From CAWBVG01 sp963792175 (GTDB taxonomy: Bacteria; Acidobacteriota; Vicinamibacteria; Vicinamibacterales; CAVVIG01): 64,000 nt of DNA. Shown here piece by piece: positions 17,913 through 26,534 of the stretch (position 1 is its first letter; each line of letters starts with the position of its first letter). The notes under the pieces are model-generated. The model did no database searches. It saw nothing but the letters and a program-made list of their open reading frames with translations, and was not told the DNA's origin. The stretch covers positions 46,818-110,817 of the forward strand of contig CAWBVG010000006.1 of NCBI GenBank assembly GCA_963792175.1, read 5' to 3'. The position numbers and the translations under genes were made by a program.

Positions 17913-17956
17913 GGCTAATGGCTGATGGCTGATGGCATATGACGGATGACAGAAGG

Positions 17957-19195
17957 TCAGTGGCGCAGCCGCATCTCGATCGACTTGGCATGCGCGTCGA
18001 GCCCTTCCGCGCGGGCGAGCGGCAGAATGGTTTCCGCCAGCCGCGCGAGACCCGCGCGGGTGACGCGCTGCACGGACATCACGCGCACGAAGTCGGCGGC
18101 GCTCAACCCGCCGCGCGATCGCGCCATCCCCGACGTCGGCAGCACGTGGTTCGATCCGGTCGCGTAGTCGCCGGCCGCCTGTGCCGCGTACGGCCCGACG
18201 AAGACGGCACCCGCGGTCACCGGCTGCTTGATGAGCGATTCCCGATCGACCACGAGATGCTCGGCGGCAAACCGGTTCGCCAGCGCCATCGCGTCGTCTG
18301 CGTTTCGGGCGACGACGACGACGCCGTGGGACGACAGCGACCGCCGGGCGATCGATCGCGCGGCGCTTTGCCGGTCGACCGCCTTCGCGACGCGCGCCGC
18401 GAGCGCACGATTCCAGGTGATGAAGACGGCTCGCGCATCAGGGTCATGTTCGGCCTGGGCGACGAGGTCGCCCGCGATCCAATCCGCGCGGCCGCCGCCC
18501 GCGACCACGACGATCTCGGTCGGGCCGGCGTAGAAGTCGATCGCGCAGGTGCGGGCGACGATGGCCTTTGCCGCGGCGACATATCGGTTGCCGGGTCCGA
18601 CGATCTTGTCGACCCGAGGCACCGTCTGCGTGCCGTAGGCGAGCGCGGCGACCGCGTGCGCGCCGCCGACGCGAAACAGGCGCGTCACCCCGGCCTCTTC
18701 GGCCGCCGCCATCACCGCCGGCTCCGGTCGTGGACACACGGCGATGATTTCCCGGACGCCGGCCACGCGCGCCGGCACGGCGGTCATGAGCAGGGACGAC
18801 GGGAGCGGGAATCTGCCGCCAGGCACGTAGCAGCCGACACGGACCAACGGCTCGACACGCTGCTCGACCGAGACACCGGGCGCGACCGCGATGTCGGCAT
18901 GACGCGGGATCTGGCGAAAGGCGACCCGCGCGATGTTGTCGGCGGCCTGGCCGATGGCGCGCCGCACCGATCGATCGACGCGGGCCGCCCCGGCCCGGAT
19001 TTCCCCGCGCGTCACTTCCAGCGGTCCGTCAGCGCCGTCGAACCGTCGCGCGAAGCGCTCCAGCGCGCGATCGCCGCCGGTGCGCACCGCCGACACAATA
19101 CCCCGCACGCGCCGCTCGAACGCCGGGTCGTCGCTCGCCGCGGTCGCGATCAGCCGTTCGATCGCGCGGCGGTTGGTTGCGTCGACGATTCTCAC
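17957..19195 (-). CDS. hisD: HisD, histidinol dehydrogenase
   Basis: 412 residues, slightly shorter than E. coli HisD (434). It oxidises histidinol to histidine in two NAD-dependent steps. Conserved stretches: YVPGGRFPLPSSLLMTAVPA, DKIVGPGNRYVAAAK, IDFYAGPTEIVVVA, the zinc site LVAQAEHDPDARA and GSNHVLPTSG, and the catalytic AEHLVV near residue 325. Intact frame. Confidence 0.97.
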   Translation of the reverse strand: MRIVDATNRRAIERLIATAASDDPAFERRVRGIVSAVRTGGDRALERFARRFDGADGPLEVTRGEIRAGAARVDRSVRRAIGQAADNIARVAFRQIPRHADIAVAPGVSVEQRVEPLVRVGCYVPGGRFPLPSSLLMTAVPARVAGVREIIAVCPRPEPAVMAAAEEAGVTRLFRVGGAHAVAALAYGTQTVPRVDKIVGPGNRYVAAAKAIVARTCAIDFYAGPTEIVVVAGGGRADWIAGDLVAQAEHDPDARAVFITWNRALAARVAKAVDRQSAARSIARRSLSSHGVVVVARNADDAMALANRFAAEHLVVDRESLIKQPVTAGAVFVGPYAAQAAGDYATGSNHVLPTSGMARSRGGLSAADFVRVMSVQRVTRAGLARLAETILPLARAEGLDAHAKSIEMRLRH

Positions 19196-19233
19196 GCCTT
19201 CTTACCCATCCTGCCCCTCCTGCCCCGCCCCTG

Positions 19234-20121
19234 CTAGAGCACGATCTTGTTCAGCGGATATTCCACGATCCCTTCGGCGCGCGCAGTCTTCAGCTTCGGG
19301 ATGAGATCGCGGACCGTCGGCTCTTCGATGATCGTGTTGACCGCGACCCACTCCTCGTCGCTGAGCGCTGAAATCGTCGGCCGCTGCAGCGCCGGCAGCA
19401 GCGCCAGCACGGCGGGAAGATCCGTCCGCCGCACGTTGAGCATCAGGCCAACCCGCCCCTGCGCTTCGATGGCGGCCCTGAGGAGCAGCGCGACGTTCTC
19501 CAGCTTGGTCCGTCTCCAGGGATCCGCCAGCGCCGCGTGGTTGGCGATCAACTGCGTGTTCGATTCCATGACCGTGTCGACGATGCGCAGCCGGTTCGCG
19601 CGCAGCGACGACCCGGTTTCGGTCACTTCCACGATGGCGTCGGCGAGCATCGGCGGCTTCACCTCGGTGGCGCCCCACGAGAACTCCACCTTGACGCGCA
19701 CCCGCTGGCGTTCGAAATACGCGCGCGTCACCCGGACCAGCTCCGTCGCCACCGTCTTGCCCTCGAGATCCTGCGGCGAGCGGATGGGGGAGTCTTCCGG
19801 CGCGGCGAGTACCCACCGCACCTTGCCGAAGCTTTGCTTGGCGTACACCAGGTCCGCGATGCTCGAGATCACGCCGGTCCGGCCGTCGCCGGCTTCGTGC
19901 TCGGCGATCCAGTCCTGTCCCGTCAGCCCCGCGTCGAGGACGCCGTCCGAGACGTAGCGCGCCATTTCCTGGGCGCGGATCAGCATGCACGCGATTTCGG
20001 GGTCGTCGATGGTGGGGAAGTAGGACCTGGCGCTGACGTAGACGTTGAAGCCGGCGCGCGCGAACAGCTGAATCGTCGCGTCCTGCAGCGAGCCTTTCGG
20101 TATCCCCAATTTCAGTTGCAT
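19234..20121 (-). CDS. hisG: HisG, ATP phosphoribosyltransferase, long form
   Basis: 295 residues from ATG 20121 (MQLKLGIPKGSLQDATIQLF); an in-frame ATG at 20139 would add six residues inside hisI. First enzyme of the pathway. PRPP-binding region: the ISSIADLVYAKQSFG segment is followed by LEGKTVATELVRVTRAYF. The C-terminal 75 residues (GLMLNVRRTDLPAVLALLPA onwards) match the ACT-like regulatory domain of long-form, HisZ-independent enzymes that are feedback-inhibited by histidine. It overlaps hisI by ten bases. Confidence 0.95.
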   Translation of the reverse strand: MQLKLGIPKGSLQDATIQLFARAGFNVYVSARSYFPTIDDPEIACMLIRAQEMARYVSDGVLDAGLTGQDWIAEHEAGDGRTGVISSIADLVYAKQSFGKVRWVLAAPEDSPIRSPQDLEGKTVATELVRVTRAYFERQRVRVKVEFSWGATEVKPPMLADAIVEVTETGSSLRANRLRIVDTVMESNTQLIANHAALADPWRRTKLENVALLLRAAIEAQGRVGLMLNVRRTDLPAVLALLPALQRPTISALSDEEWVAVNTIIEEPTVRDLIPKLKTARAEGIVEYPLNKIVL

Positions 20122-20480
20122 CTTGTACATCCGACACAAAGACTTGAGACCGTGTCGTGTCCTTCGTGTTCATTCAACGTCCGAAAGAAGCACGTACGTT
20201 GGCCCGTGTGGCAGACGTTGCCTTCGCCGAGGCGCTTCACTTTCACGAGCACCGTGTCGTCGTCGCAGTCGACCAGGATTTCGGTGACCGCGAGCTTGTT
20301 GCCGGACGTTTCCCCCTTGGTCCACAGCGTGCCGCGCGAGCGGCTGAAGAAGGTGGCGTAGCCGCTGCGCCGCGTTTCCGCCAGCGCGACGTCGTTCATG
20401 AAGCCGACCATCAGGACTTCCGACGAATCGGCATCCTGGATGACGGCAGGTATCAGTCCACCGAGCTTTGAGTAGTCCAT
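20112..20480 (-). CDS. hisI: HisI, phosphoribosyl-AMP cyclohydrolase
   Basis: 122 residues, first gene of the his operon. Magnesium site DCDDD and zinc cysteines in GNVCHTGQRTCFF and the late CVGCTRC are conserved. Monofunctional, without the HisE pyrophosphohydrolase domain; no hisE is seen here. After TCFF the tail reads RTLNEHEGHDTVSS, encoded by CACGAAG-type words that recur elsewhere, so this end looks repeat-derived. The start codon comes right after the T-tract of the attenuator terminator. Confidence 0.95.
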   Translation of the reverse strand: MDYSKLGGLIPAVIQDADSSEVLMVGFMNDVALAETRRSGYATFFSRSRGTLWTKGETSGNKLAVTEILVDCDDDTVLVKVKRLGEGNVCHTGQRTCFFRTLNEHEGHDTVSSLCVGCTRCN

Positions 20481-20512
20481 AAAAACAAAAACCCCGCCGT
20501 ACCGGGCGGGGT
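20481..20512 (-). terminator. his attenuator terminator
   Basis: On the minus strand ACCCCGCC at 20512-20505 pairs perfectly with GGCGGGGT at 20498-20491 around a six-base loop, and is followed by TTTTGTTTTT (20490-20481). It ends directly before the hisI start codon. An intrinsic terminator in front of the first gene, after a His-rich leader peptide, is the hallmark of transcription attenuation. Confidence 0.9.
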
Positions 20513-20563
20513 GATCTCAGGTCCCTGGTTCTTCTTCCCTGGTCCGCCCTAGATCACACCCCC
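20508..20563 (-). promoter_or_regulatory. his antiterminator
   Basis: On the minus strand GTGATCT (20557-20551) pairs with AGATCAC (20517-20511), and with one bulged base (20558) the flanking GGG (20561-20559) pairs with CCC (20510-20508). This helix uses the 5' arm of the terminator, so the two exclude each other. The upstream strand contains the leader peptide stop codon (20556-20554). A ribosome that finishes the leader would cover it and allow termination, while one stalled earlier at His codons would leave it free. Confidence 0.75.
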
Positions 20564-20616
20564 TCCGGCCGGTGGCCGTGGTGCGAATGGTGCGCGTGAT
20601 GGTGGACGGCGAACAT
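20554..20616 (-). CDS. hisL: his operon leader peptide, 8 His in 20 residues
   Basis: A 20-residue open frame on the minus strand, ATG 20616 to TGA 20554. It reads MFAVHHHAHHSHHGHRPEGV: eight histidines between residues 5 and 15. Such a run is the sensor of his attenuation in enterobacteria and others: low His-tRNA stalls the ribosome on these codons and favours the antiterminator. It ends 73 bases upstream of hisI. No strong Shine-Dalgarno is visible before the ATG. Recognised by composition, position and the paired terminator/antiterminator. Confidence 0.9.
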   Translation of the reverse strand: MFAVHHHAHHSHHGHRPEGV

Positions 20617-20754
20617 GGAAACCGCAGCGTAGTCGATCGTCAATCGGGGTGTCAAACCCGCTTCGCTCGCTTCGCTCGCAGCAAATCTCCGAGCTTCCGC
20701 CTACGCGCTTCGCGCTTCGGCGGCGACAGGTCGCGCGACGGCTTTAGCCGAGCG

Positions 20755-22059
20755 TCAGGCCGGCAGCGTCTTGCCGCGCGTTTCTTCACCGAACGGGAGG
20801 AGAAGCAGGCCGACGAGAAACGCGATCGAGGTCAGCGCCACCGGCGTGCCGATGGTGTGGAAGTAGGTGACGCCGAAGCCGACGAGGAAGGTGATGCCGG
20901 CGCCGACGAACCGTCCGGCCGACGTGGCGAAGGCGAACGCGCTGGCCCGGCAATCAGTCGGGTACTGCTCCGGCAGCCACAGCGTGTACATCGCGAAGTT
21001 GGCGCCGCCCAGACCGAGAAAGAACAGCACGATGAAGAACGGCGCCAGCGCGTTCGGCAGGAAGAAGACGTATCCGAAGCCGACCGCGATCGAGACGAAC
21101 ATCACGACGAAGTACCCTGCCAGCGCCAGCCGCCGCCCCAGCGCCTCCGCCAGTGTCGGCAGGACGAGACAGCCGAGGATCGTTCCGGCCGAGAGCACCA
21201 TCGTCCCGTACGACGCCAGGCGCGCCGCGTCTGCGGCGGTAAAGCCTTCGCGCAGCGCGATCTCGCGCACCGACGTCGGCACGTAGACCGAGCCCGCCCA
21301 CAAGCCGATGATCGACACGAGGAGGAACAGCGCGTTGAGGATCGTTTTTCGCGCGTAGGCCGGGGCAAAGATCTTCGCGAACGCCTCCGACATCGCCGGC
21401 CGGTGCTGTTCGGCGACGCGGGCCTTCCACGCCGCCGACTCGCTGACGCCGTAGCGGATAAAGGTCACGAGCAGCGCCGGCATCCCGCCGACCACGAACA
21501 TCCATCGCCATCCGTACTTCGCACCGACGAAATAGTTGGCGAGGGCTGCGAGGAAGAATCCGAAGTAGTAGCCGGTGTGCATGTAGCCGGCGCCGGCCTT
21601 GCGCCGATCCTCCGGCCACTCCTCCGCGACGTAGGTCGCGCCGATGAACCATTCACCGCCGATGCCGATGCCGGCCAGCAGTCGAAACGCCGCCAGCTGC
21701 CAGATGTTGGTGACCACGCCGCACAGCAGCGTGAACAGCGAATAGCAGAGGATCGTCATCGTCAGCGTCGGGACGCGCCCGAAGCGGTCGGCGACTGGCC
21801 CCCACAGCATCGACAGACCCCAGCCGATCAGGAACAGCGCGAACAGCACGCTGCCGTAGAAGCCGACGTTCGCGGGAGTCGCCGGGATGCCGGTCCGCGG
21901 CAGCAGTTCGAGCAAGGTCGGCACCAGCACCAGCGAATAGATGAACGAGTCCATTCCGTCGAGCGCCCAACCGCCCCAGGCGGCCCAGAACCCTCGAATC
22001 TGATTCGGCGTCAGCGGTGTCGGCCGGGCTGCGCGCGTCACGGTGTGGGTCATGTCCAT
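20755..22059 (-). CDS. MFS transporter, metabolite:proton symporter type
   Basis: 434 residues with 12 predicted membrane segments. The loop motif GPVADRFGRVPTL is the MFS motif A between helices 2 and 3, and RLLAGIGIGGEWFIGATYVA resembles the carboxylate / sugar-acid symporters (SHS and MHS groups, such as ShiA or lactate permeases). GEETRGKTLP at the end is the common sugar-porter-like signature. Substrate unknown. It is divergent from the M28 peptidase gene with only 31 bases between the starts, and might take up its products. Confidence 0.85.
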   Translation of the reverse strand: MDMTHTVTRAARPTPLTPNQIRGFWAAWGGWALDGMDSFIYSLVLVPTLLELLPRTGIPATPANVGFYGSVLFALFLIGWGLSMLWGPVADRFGRVPTLTMTILCYSLFTLLCGVVTNIWQLAAFRLLAGIGIGGEWFIGATYVAEEWPEDRRKAGAGYMHTGYYFGFFLAALANYFVGAKYGWRWMFVVGGMPALLVTFIRYGVSESAAWKARVAEQHRPAMSEAFAKIFAPAYARKTILNALFLLVSIIGLWAGSVYVPTSVREIALREGFTAADAARLASYGTMVLSAGTILGCLVLPTLAEALGRRLALAGYFVVMFVSIAVGFGYVFFLPNALAPFFIVLFFLGLGGANFAMYTLWLPEQYPTDCRASAFAFATSAGRFVGAGITFLVGFGVTYFHTIGTPVALTSIAFLVGLLLLPFGEETRGKTLPA

Positions 22060-22069
22060 GGTGTCCGAA

Positions 22070-22089
22070 CGCGTGAGTATACTCGCGCG
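22070..22089. promoter_or_regulatory. Near-perfect 20-bp palindrome in a divergent promoter
   Basis: The core GAGTATACTC (22075-22084) is a perfect palindrome and the flanks CGCGT/GCGCG extend it to 20 bases with one mismatch. It occupies almost the whole 31-base gap between the divergent MFS and M28 peptidase starts, where an operator for both would lie. The bound regulator is unknown. Confidence 0.45.
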
Positions 22090-22090
22090 T

Positions 22091-24151
22091 ATGCGAAAGC
22101 TTTGCGCCGCCCTCGCGATTTCCGTGACGGCGTCGGCTCAATCGGCGCCGACCTCGCCGGCCGAGACGCTGCTCGACCGCGCGACCTTGACCGCGCTGGA
22201 CGAGGAGCTGTCCGGTGTGGCCGCGAAGGATCACGTGTCGAGGCTCACCCAACTGCATCGTGTCCCGGCCTCGCCCGGATTCCACGAGGCCATCGACTAC
22301 GTCAAGGAGCGTGCGATCGCGTTCGGCTTGAGCGATGTGCATGTGGAAACGTTCCCTGGAGACGGCAACACGTGGTTCGGCACGCTTCACGGCAACCGCG
22401 GCTGGCGCGTCGAAGGCGGCACCCTCGACGAAGTGCGGCCGCAGCCGCGCCGTATCCTGTCGTTCGACGACACCAGGCTCGCGGTCGCCGACAACAGCGA
22501 GAGCGCCGACGTGACGGTGGAGCTCGTCGACGTCGGCAGAGGAACCGATCGGCGCGACTACGATGGCAAGGACGTGCGCGGCAAGCTGGTCCTCTGCGAC
22601 GCCACGCCGTCGGCGTGCCACCGCCAGGCGGTCGAAGAGCACGGCGCAGCCGGACTCATCAGTTACAACTCGAACCAGGTGAGCGCCTGGTGGCGCGACG
22701 ATCAGGACCTGATTCGCTGGGGCCATCTCGACTCGCGGGGCCGCCGCAACACGTTCGCGCTCATGATCTCGGTTCGCGAGGCGCGGTCGCTGCAGCAGCG
22801 GCTCGCCAGCGGAGAGCGCATCACGCTTCACGCCGTCGTCAAGGCGCGCAATGACGACTCGATGCCGTACGAAACGCTGGTCGCGACGATTCCCGGCACC
22901 GACAGTTCCTCCGGCGACATCGTCTTCAGTTGTCATCTCGATCACGAGAAGCCGGGCGCCAACGACAACGCCAGCGGGTGTTCGGCGATCCTCGAGATCG
23001 CGCGGGCGCTCCGCGTCCTGATTGCCGCGAAGCGGATTCCTGCGCCGGCGCGGACGATTCGCTTCGTCTGGCCGTCGGAGATGACCGGAACCATCGCCTA
23101 TCTGTCGAAGTATCCCGCGATCGCGTCGCGCATTCGCGCCGCCGTGCATCTGGACATGGTCGGCGGCGATCCGTTTGTCACCAAGTCGATCCTGCACGTC
23201 ACGCGTTCGCCGTGGTCGATCGCCACGGTCACGGACGACGTCCAGGAGACGTTCGGGCGCTACGTCATCGACGGCGCGATGCGCGCGGCCGGAGACGGCG
23301 AGATGGCGCGAGCCATCCGCTCGCCGCGCGGATCGAAGGATGCGTTCTGGGCGGACATCACACCCTACGAAAGCGGCAGCGATCACTGGATCTACCAGGA
23401 AGGCGCCTTTCGCATTCCGTCCATCTACCTTCGCGATCACCCCGACGTCTACATTCATACGACCGGCGACGTGGCCGACAACATTGAACCGACCAAGATC
23501 AAACGCTCCGCGTTCATCGCCGCCGCCAGCGGCTACTACCTGGCGACGATGCCGGATCACGGCACGTCGCTGCTGCGTCTCAGCTATGCAAACGCCTACG
23601 AGCGTCTGGCGGAAGACGGACGCCGTGCGGCGGCAATGGCAGCGGCCGAACACGGTGCCGACGCCGCGAACATCGTTTCCCAGGCGCTGCTGCGCGAGCA
23701 GCGCCGCCTGCGCTCGCTCTCGCAATTCGTGGACCTCGATGCCGCCATTCACCTTGGCTCGGAGACCGTCGAGCGGTTCTCCAGCGGCCTGGCGGACGCG
23801 GCGAAGGGTTTGCTGTCGTCCATCCCGGCCAGCAGGGCGGATCAGTCCCGCCGCCCGGTTGGCACCGACACGCGAGTCCCGCAGCGCAACCCGGACGTCA
23901 AGGGTCCGCTCGCGCCGGATGGCGAATGGGTGATGGAGAAGGCCGGCGCATCGGCCGCGGCCGCTGCGATTGCACGCCTGCCGAACAGCGGCGACGTCAC
24001 CTACGAAATCGTCAATTTCGTCGACGGTGTCAGGACGGTGCGCGAGATTCGCGACGCGGTCAGCGCCGAGTTCGAACCGATCGATCTGGCGGCGGTCGCC
24101 GAGTACCTGGATCTGCTCGCAAAGGCCGGCGCGATCACGTTCAGACGATGA
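22091..24151 (+). CDS. Secreted M28-family peptidase with C-terminal PqqD-like domain
   Basis: 686 residues from ATG 22091, with a short signal (MRKLCAALAISVTASAQS). The di-zinc aminopeptidase core shows FSCHLDHEKPGANDNASGC (His and bridging Asp), the catalytic Glu region WPSEMTGT, LDMVGGD, and a final His in DVYIHTTGD. A PA-like insert lies at about residues 130-215 (DVRGKLVLCDAT, HGAAGLISYN). The last 85 residues (VTYEIVNFVDGVRTVREIRD onwards) resemble a small winged-helix PqqD-like domain, as in DUF4910-type aminopeptidases. It cleaves N-terminal residues from extracellular peptides. Its stop overlaps the ATG of the next gene as ATGA. Confidence 0.85.
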   Translation: MRKLCAALAISVTASAQSAPTSPAETLLDRATLTALDEELSGVAAKDHVSRLTQLHRVPASPGFHEAIDYVKERAIAFGLSDVHVETFPGDGNTWFGTLHGNRGWRVEGGTLDEVRPQPRRILSFDDTRLAVADNSESADVTVELVDVGRGTDRRDYDGKDVRGKLVLCDATPSACHRQAVEEHGAAGLISYNSNQVSAWWRDDQDLIRWGHLDSRGRRNTFALMISVREARSLQQRLASGERITLHAVVKARNDDSMPYETLVATIPGTDSSSGDIVFSCHLDHEKPGANDNASGCSAILEIARALRVLIAAKRIPAPARTIRFVWPSEMTGTIAYLSKYPAIASRIRAAVHLDMVGGDPFVTKSILHVTRSPWSIATVTDDVQETFGRYVIDGAMRAAGDGEMARAIRSPRGSKDAFWADITPYESGSDHWIYQEGAFRIPSIYLRDHPDVYIHTTGDVADNIEPTKIKRSAFIAAASGYYLATMPDHGTSLLRLSYANAYERLAEDGRRAAAMAAAEHGADAANIVSQALLREQRRLRSLSQFVDLDAAIHLGSETVERFSSGLADAAKGLLSSIPASRADQSRRPVGTDTRVPQRNPDVKGPLAPDGEWVMEKAGASAAAAAIARLPNSGDVTYEIVNFVDGVRTVREIRDAVSAEFEPIDLAAVAEYLDLLAKAGAITFRR

Positions 24152-25172
24152 GCCTCCCGCGCGTCATCGCCCTGGCGGCGTCAATGCGGCGCTGCTCGCC
24201 GCGGTAGACTCGGACATCGACGTCGCGATCCGCGGCGTCCTGACGCGCTATCTGCGATTCACGACCAGCGAGCTGGCCGATCTGCAGGCTGGCAAGGTCG
24301 TGAAACACGGTCTGGACAGCACCGCGGCAGGCGAGGTCGGCGTTGTCGGCGCCGTCCGGATCAACGTGCCGAAAGGCGAAGTTTCTGACGCGCGTGCGTG
24401 ACATCGCCCGATTCAAGAGCGGCCCCGACGTGCTGCAGATAGGCACGATTCAGCCGGCCGCCGACGCTCGACGATCTCGCCGCGCTGACCGTGGAGGCCG
24501 CCGACTTCGACGTGCGCGCGTGCCGGGTTGGCAATTGCGGTGTCGGCTCCCGGCGGCGGTGATTCAGCGTGTCGAGCGGGAGATCGATCCCGGCGCGCCG
24601 GACGCGCAGCAGCGGGCCGCCGCGCTGCTTCAAACAGGTGCTGCTCGACGACGTGACCGCGTACGTCAACGGCAGTCCCGGCCGCTTCGAGCAGTACGAC
24701 GATGGCGCACGTCCCATCCGCCCGCTCGACGAGTTCGACGGCGTGCTGCGGAGCTCGCCGGCGCTGGACGCGCTGGTTCCCGGTCTGCCCGATCACCTGC
24801 AAGGACTTTCCGGCCAGCCGGCTGCCGGACGCGGATGACTTTCTCTATTGGTCGAAAGAGAGGGTCAGCATGTCGCGGCGTTCATCACCGTGACGCACGT
24901 CACGATCGTGTGCCCGTCGGCCGCGACGTGCGTGATGACCACGAAGGACGTGTACTCCAGCCGCTACATCGACGCGTCGCTCGCGATTTCGATTGCGACG
25001 GACAGCGCTCGAGACGCCGTCCGCGTTCTATCTGGTGTACGGCAACCGATCCAGGGCGAACGCGCTGAAGGGCGGGTTCAGCAGCCTGCAGGCGCGCCAT
25101 CGTCGAGCGCCGGGCGCGAGGAAGCCTCGAGGAGAACCTGCGCACGCTCAAGTGCAGATGGAAAAAGGATAG
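24148..25172 (+). pseudogene. Conserved protein of unknown function, frame-broken
   Basis: Piecing the three frames together gives a protein of about 340 residues: DSDIDVAIRGVLTRYLRFTT, ELADLQAGKVVKHGLDST, KFLTRVRDIARFKSGPDVLQ, AALTVEAADFDVRACRVGNC, FKQVLLDDVTAYVNGSPGRF, RPIRPLDEFDGVLRS, LPDADDFLYWSKE, then TTKDVYSSRYIDASLAI and a C-terminal FYLVYGNRSRANALKGGFSS. At least six breaks are needed. The ATG overlaps the M28 stop (ATGA), so the two were coupled. I recall proteins of this shape in soil bacteria but no function is known to me. A signal-peptide-like start suggests export. Confidence 0.55.
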
Positions 25173-25189
25173 AACTGAAAGCTACTGAA

Positions 25190-26524
25190 TTAGTTATCGC
25201 CCCGCCCGCGGCCCCGGCCGGCCGGGGCTGCGGGAGCTTCCAGGGCGACCGGCCGTCCTTCGACGAACACGCGTGTGATCTTCGTCTTGTCGTCGAAGAG
25301 ATTGCCGTCGGTCACGACGAGGTTCGCGGCCTTGCCTTTCTCGATCGACCCGAGCCGGTCGGCGACGCCGGCGATCGTCGCCGCGTTGATCGTCATGCGC
25401 CCGGATGGCGTCGTCCTCGGTCAGGCCGGCCTTCACGGCTCTGGCCGGCGTTCTTGACGAAGTCTTTGGGATCGGCCAGCCCCGACGAGGCAAACGCGAA
25501 CAGGACGCCGGCTTTGGCAAGCGCGCCGGGGACCTTCGGCGCATCCGCGCGATCGCGAAGCGCGCTGATCGGCTCGTCGGCGTCGGGCGCGAGCGCGCGC
25601 GGCCGCGGTCGGGTAGTTCAGGCTGTAAATCACCCGTACGTTCTGCGACTTGAGATCGGCGGCCACCTCTTCGGCATGCGCGGGCGCCGGTGACGATCGG
25701 GTCGAGCTTCAGTTCTTTCGCCAGCTTCAGCGCGCGCAGGATCTGGCGGCCGTCGTTGGCCTCGAACGCGACCGGCATCTTGCGATCAACCGCCGGCTGC
25801 ATCGCCTCGAGCGCCGGATCGTCCGTCCCGCTGCGCGACGCCGTAATGCTGCGCGTCAAGGAACGCCTGCCGCACGAACGCGATCACGCCCATCAGCGAC
25901 TCGGGATAGGCGTTCGCCTGCACGCGCGGCCGATCTGGAAACGACACGTGCAGCGCGACCGGCGATCTTGACGACGACCAGGCCGCGCCGCCCTTCGACG
26001 ATGTTGCCGATCTGCGGTTCGTCCGGCGGCGCGACGACGTTGACGAGCGCGCTTTGACCGGAAATGACGTCGCCCGACGGCAGCGCCAGCACCGACGTCA
26101 TGCCGGCGGACGCCAGCCTCGTCAGCTCGGCGTCGTCGACCTTCACGGCGTCGGCGGCGCGCGCCTGCGGCTTCAGAATCTGAGTGCGCTTCCAGCGCTC
26201 GACGTCGGCGGTCGTCCGCAGGTTCTGCGGCAGCGTCGGCGACGGCTGATCGGCGGCGCGCGTGTTGCCGAGATCGATCAGGCCCGGATAGACCGTGATG
26301 CCCGTGCCCTCGATGACCGTCGGCTTCCGGCGGCACCGCCACCGATGCGCCGACGGCGTCGATGACGCCCCGCCGAACGACGACGGTGCCGTTCTCGATC
26401 GGTGCGCCGGCCGCGGTGACGATGCGCGCGCCGCGAATGGCGTAGACGTTGGGCGCGTCCGCGCGCAGCACGAACGGCAGCGCGAGCGAGGCGCACGTGA
26501 GACGATGCAGTAGCGCGTTCTCAT
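25190..26524 (-). pseudogene. Amidohydrolase-fold protein lacking HxH, frame-broken
   Basis: About 440 residues from ATG 26524, with at least four frame breaks. Recognisable parts: VYAIRGARIVTAAGAPIENG and RRGVIDAVGAS (beta-sandwich start), VYPGLIDLGNTR, GMTSVLALPSGDVISGQSAL, and the C-terminal KGKAANLVVTDGNLFDDKT with ITRVFVEGRPVALEAPA. It is an imidazolonepropionase/dihydroorotase-like amidohydrolase. In active members PGLID is followed by a metal-binding HxH; here it is LGN, so the first metal site is missing. The C-terminus is Gly/Arg/Ala-rich. Eleven bases separate it from the upstream tandem amidohydrolase gene. Confidence 0.65.
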
Positions 26525-26534
26525 GCGCAGTCCC

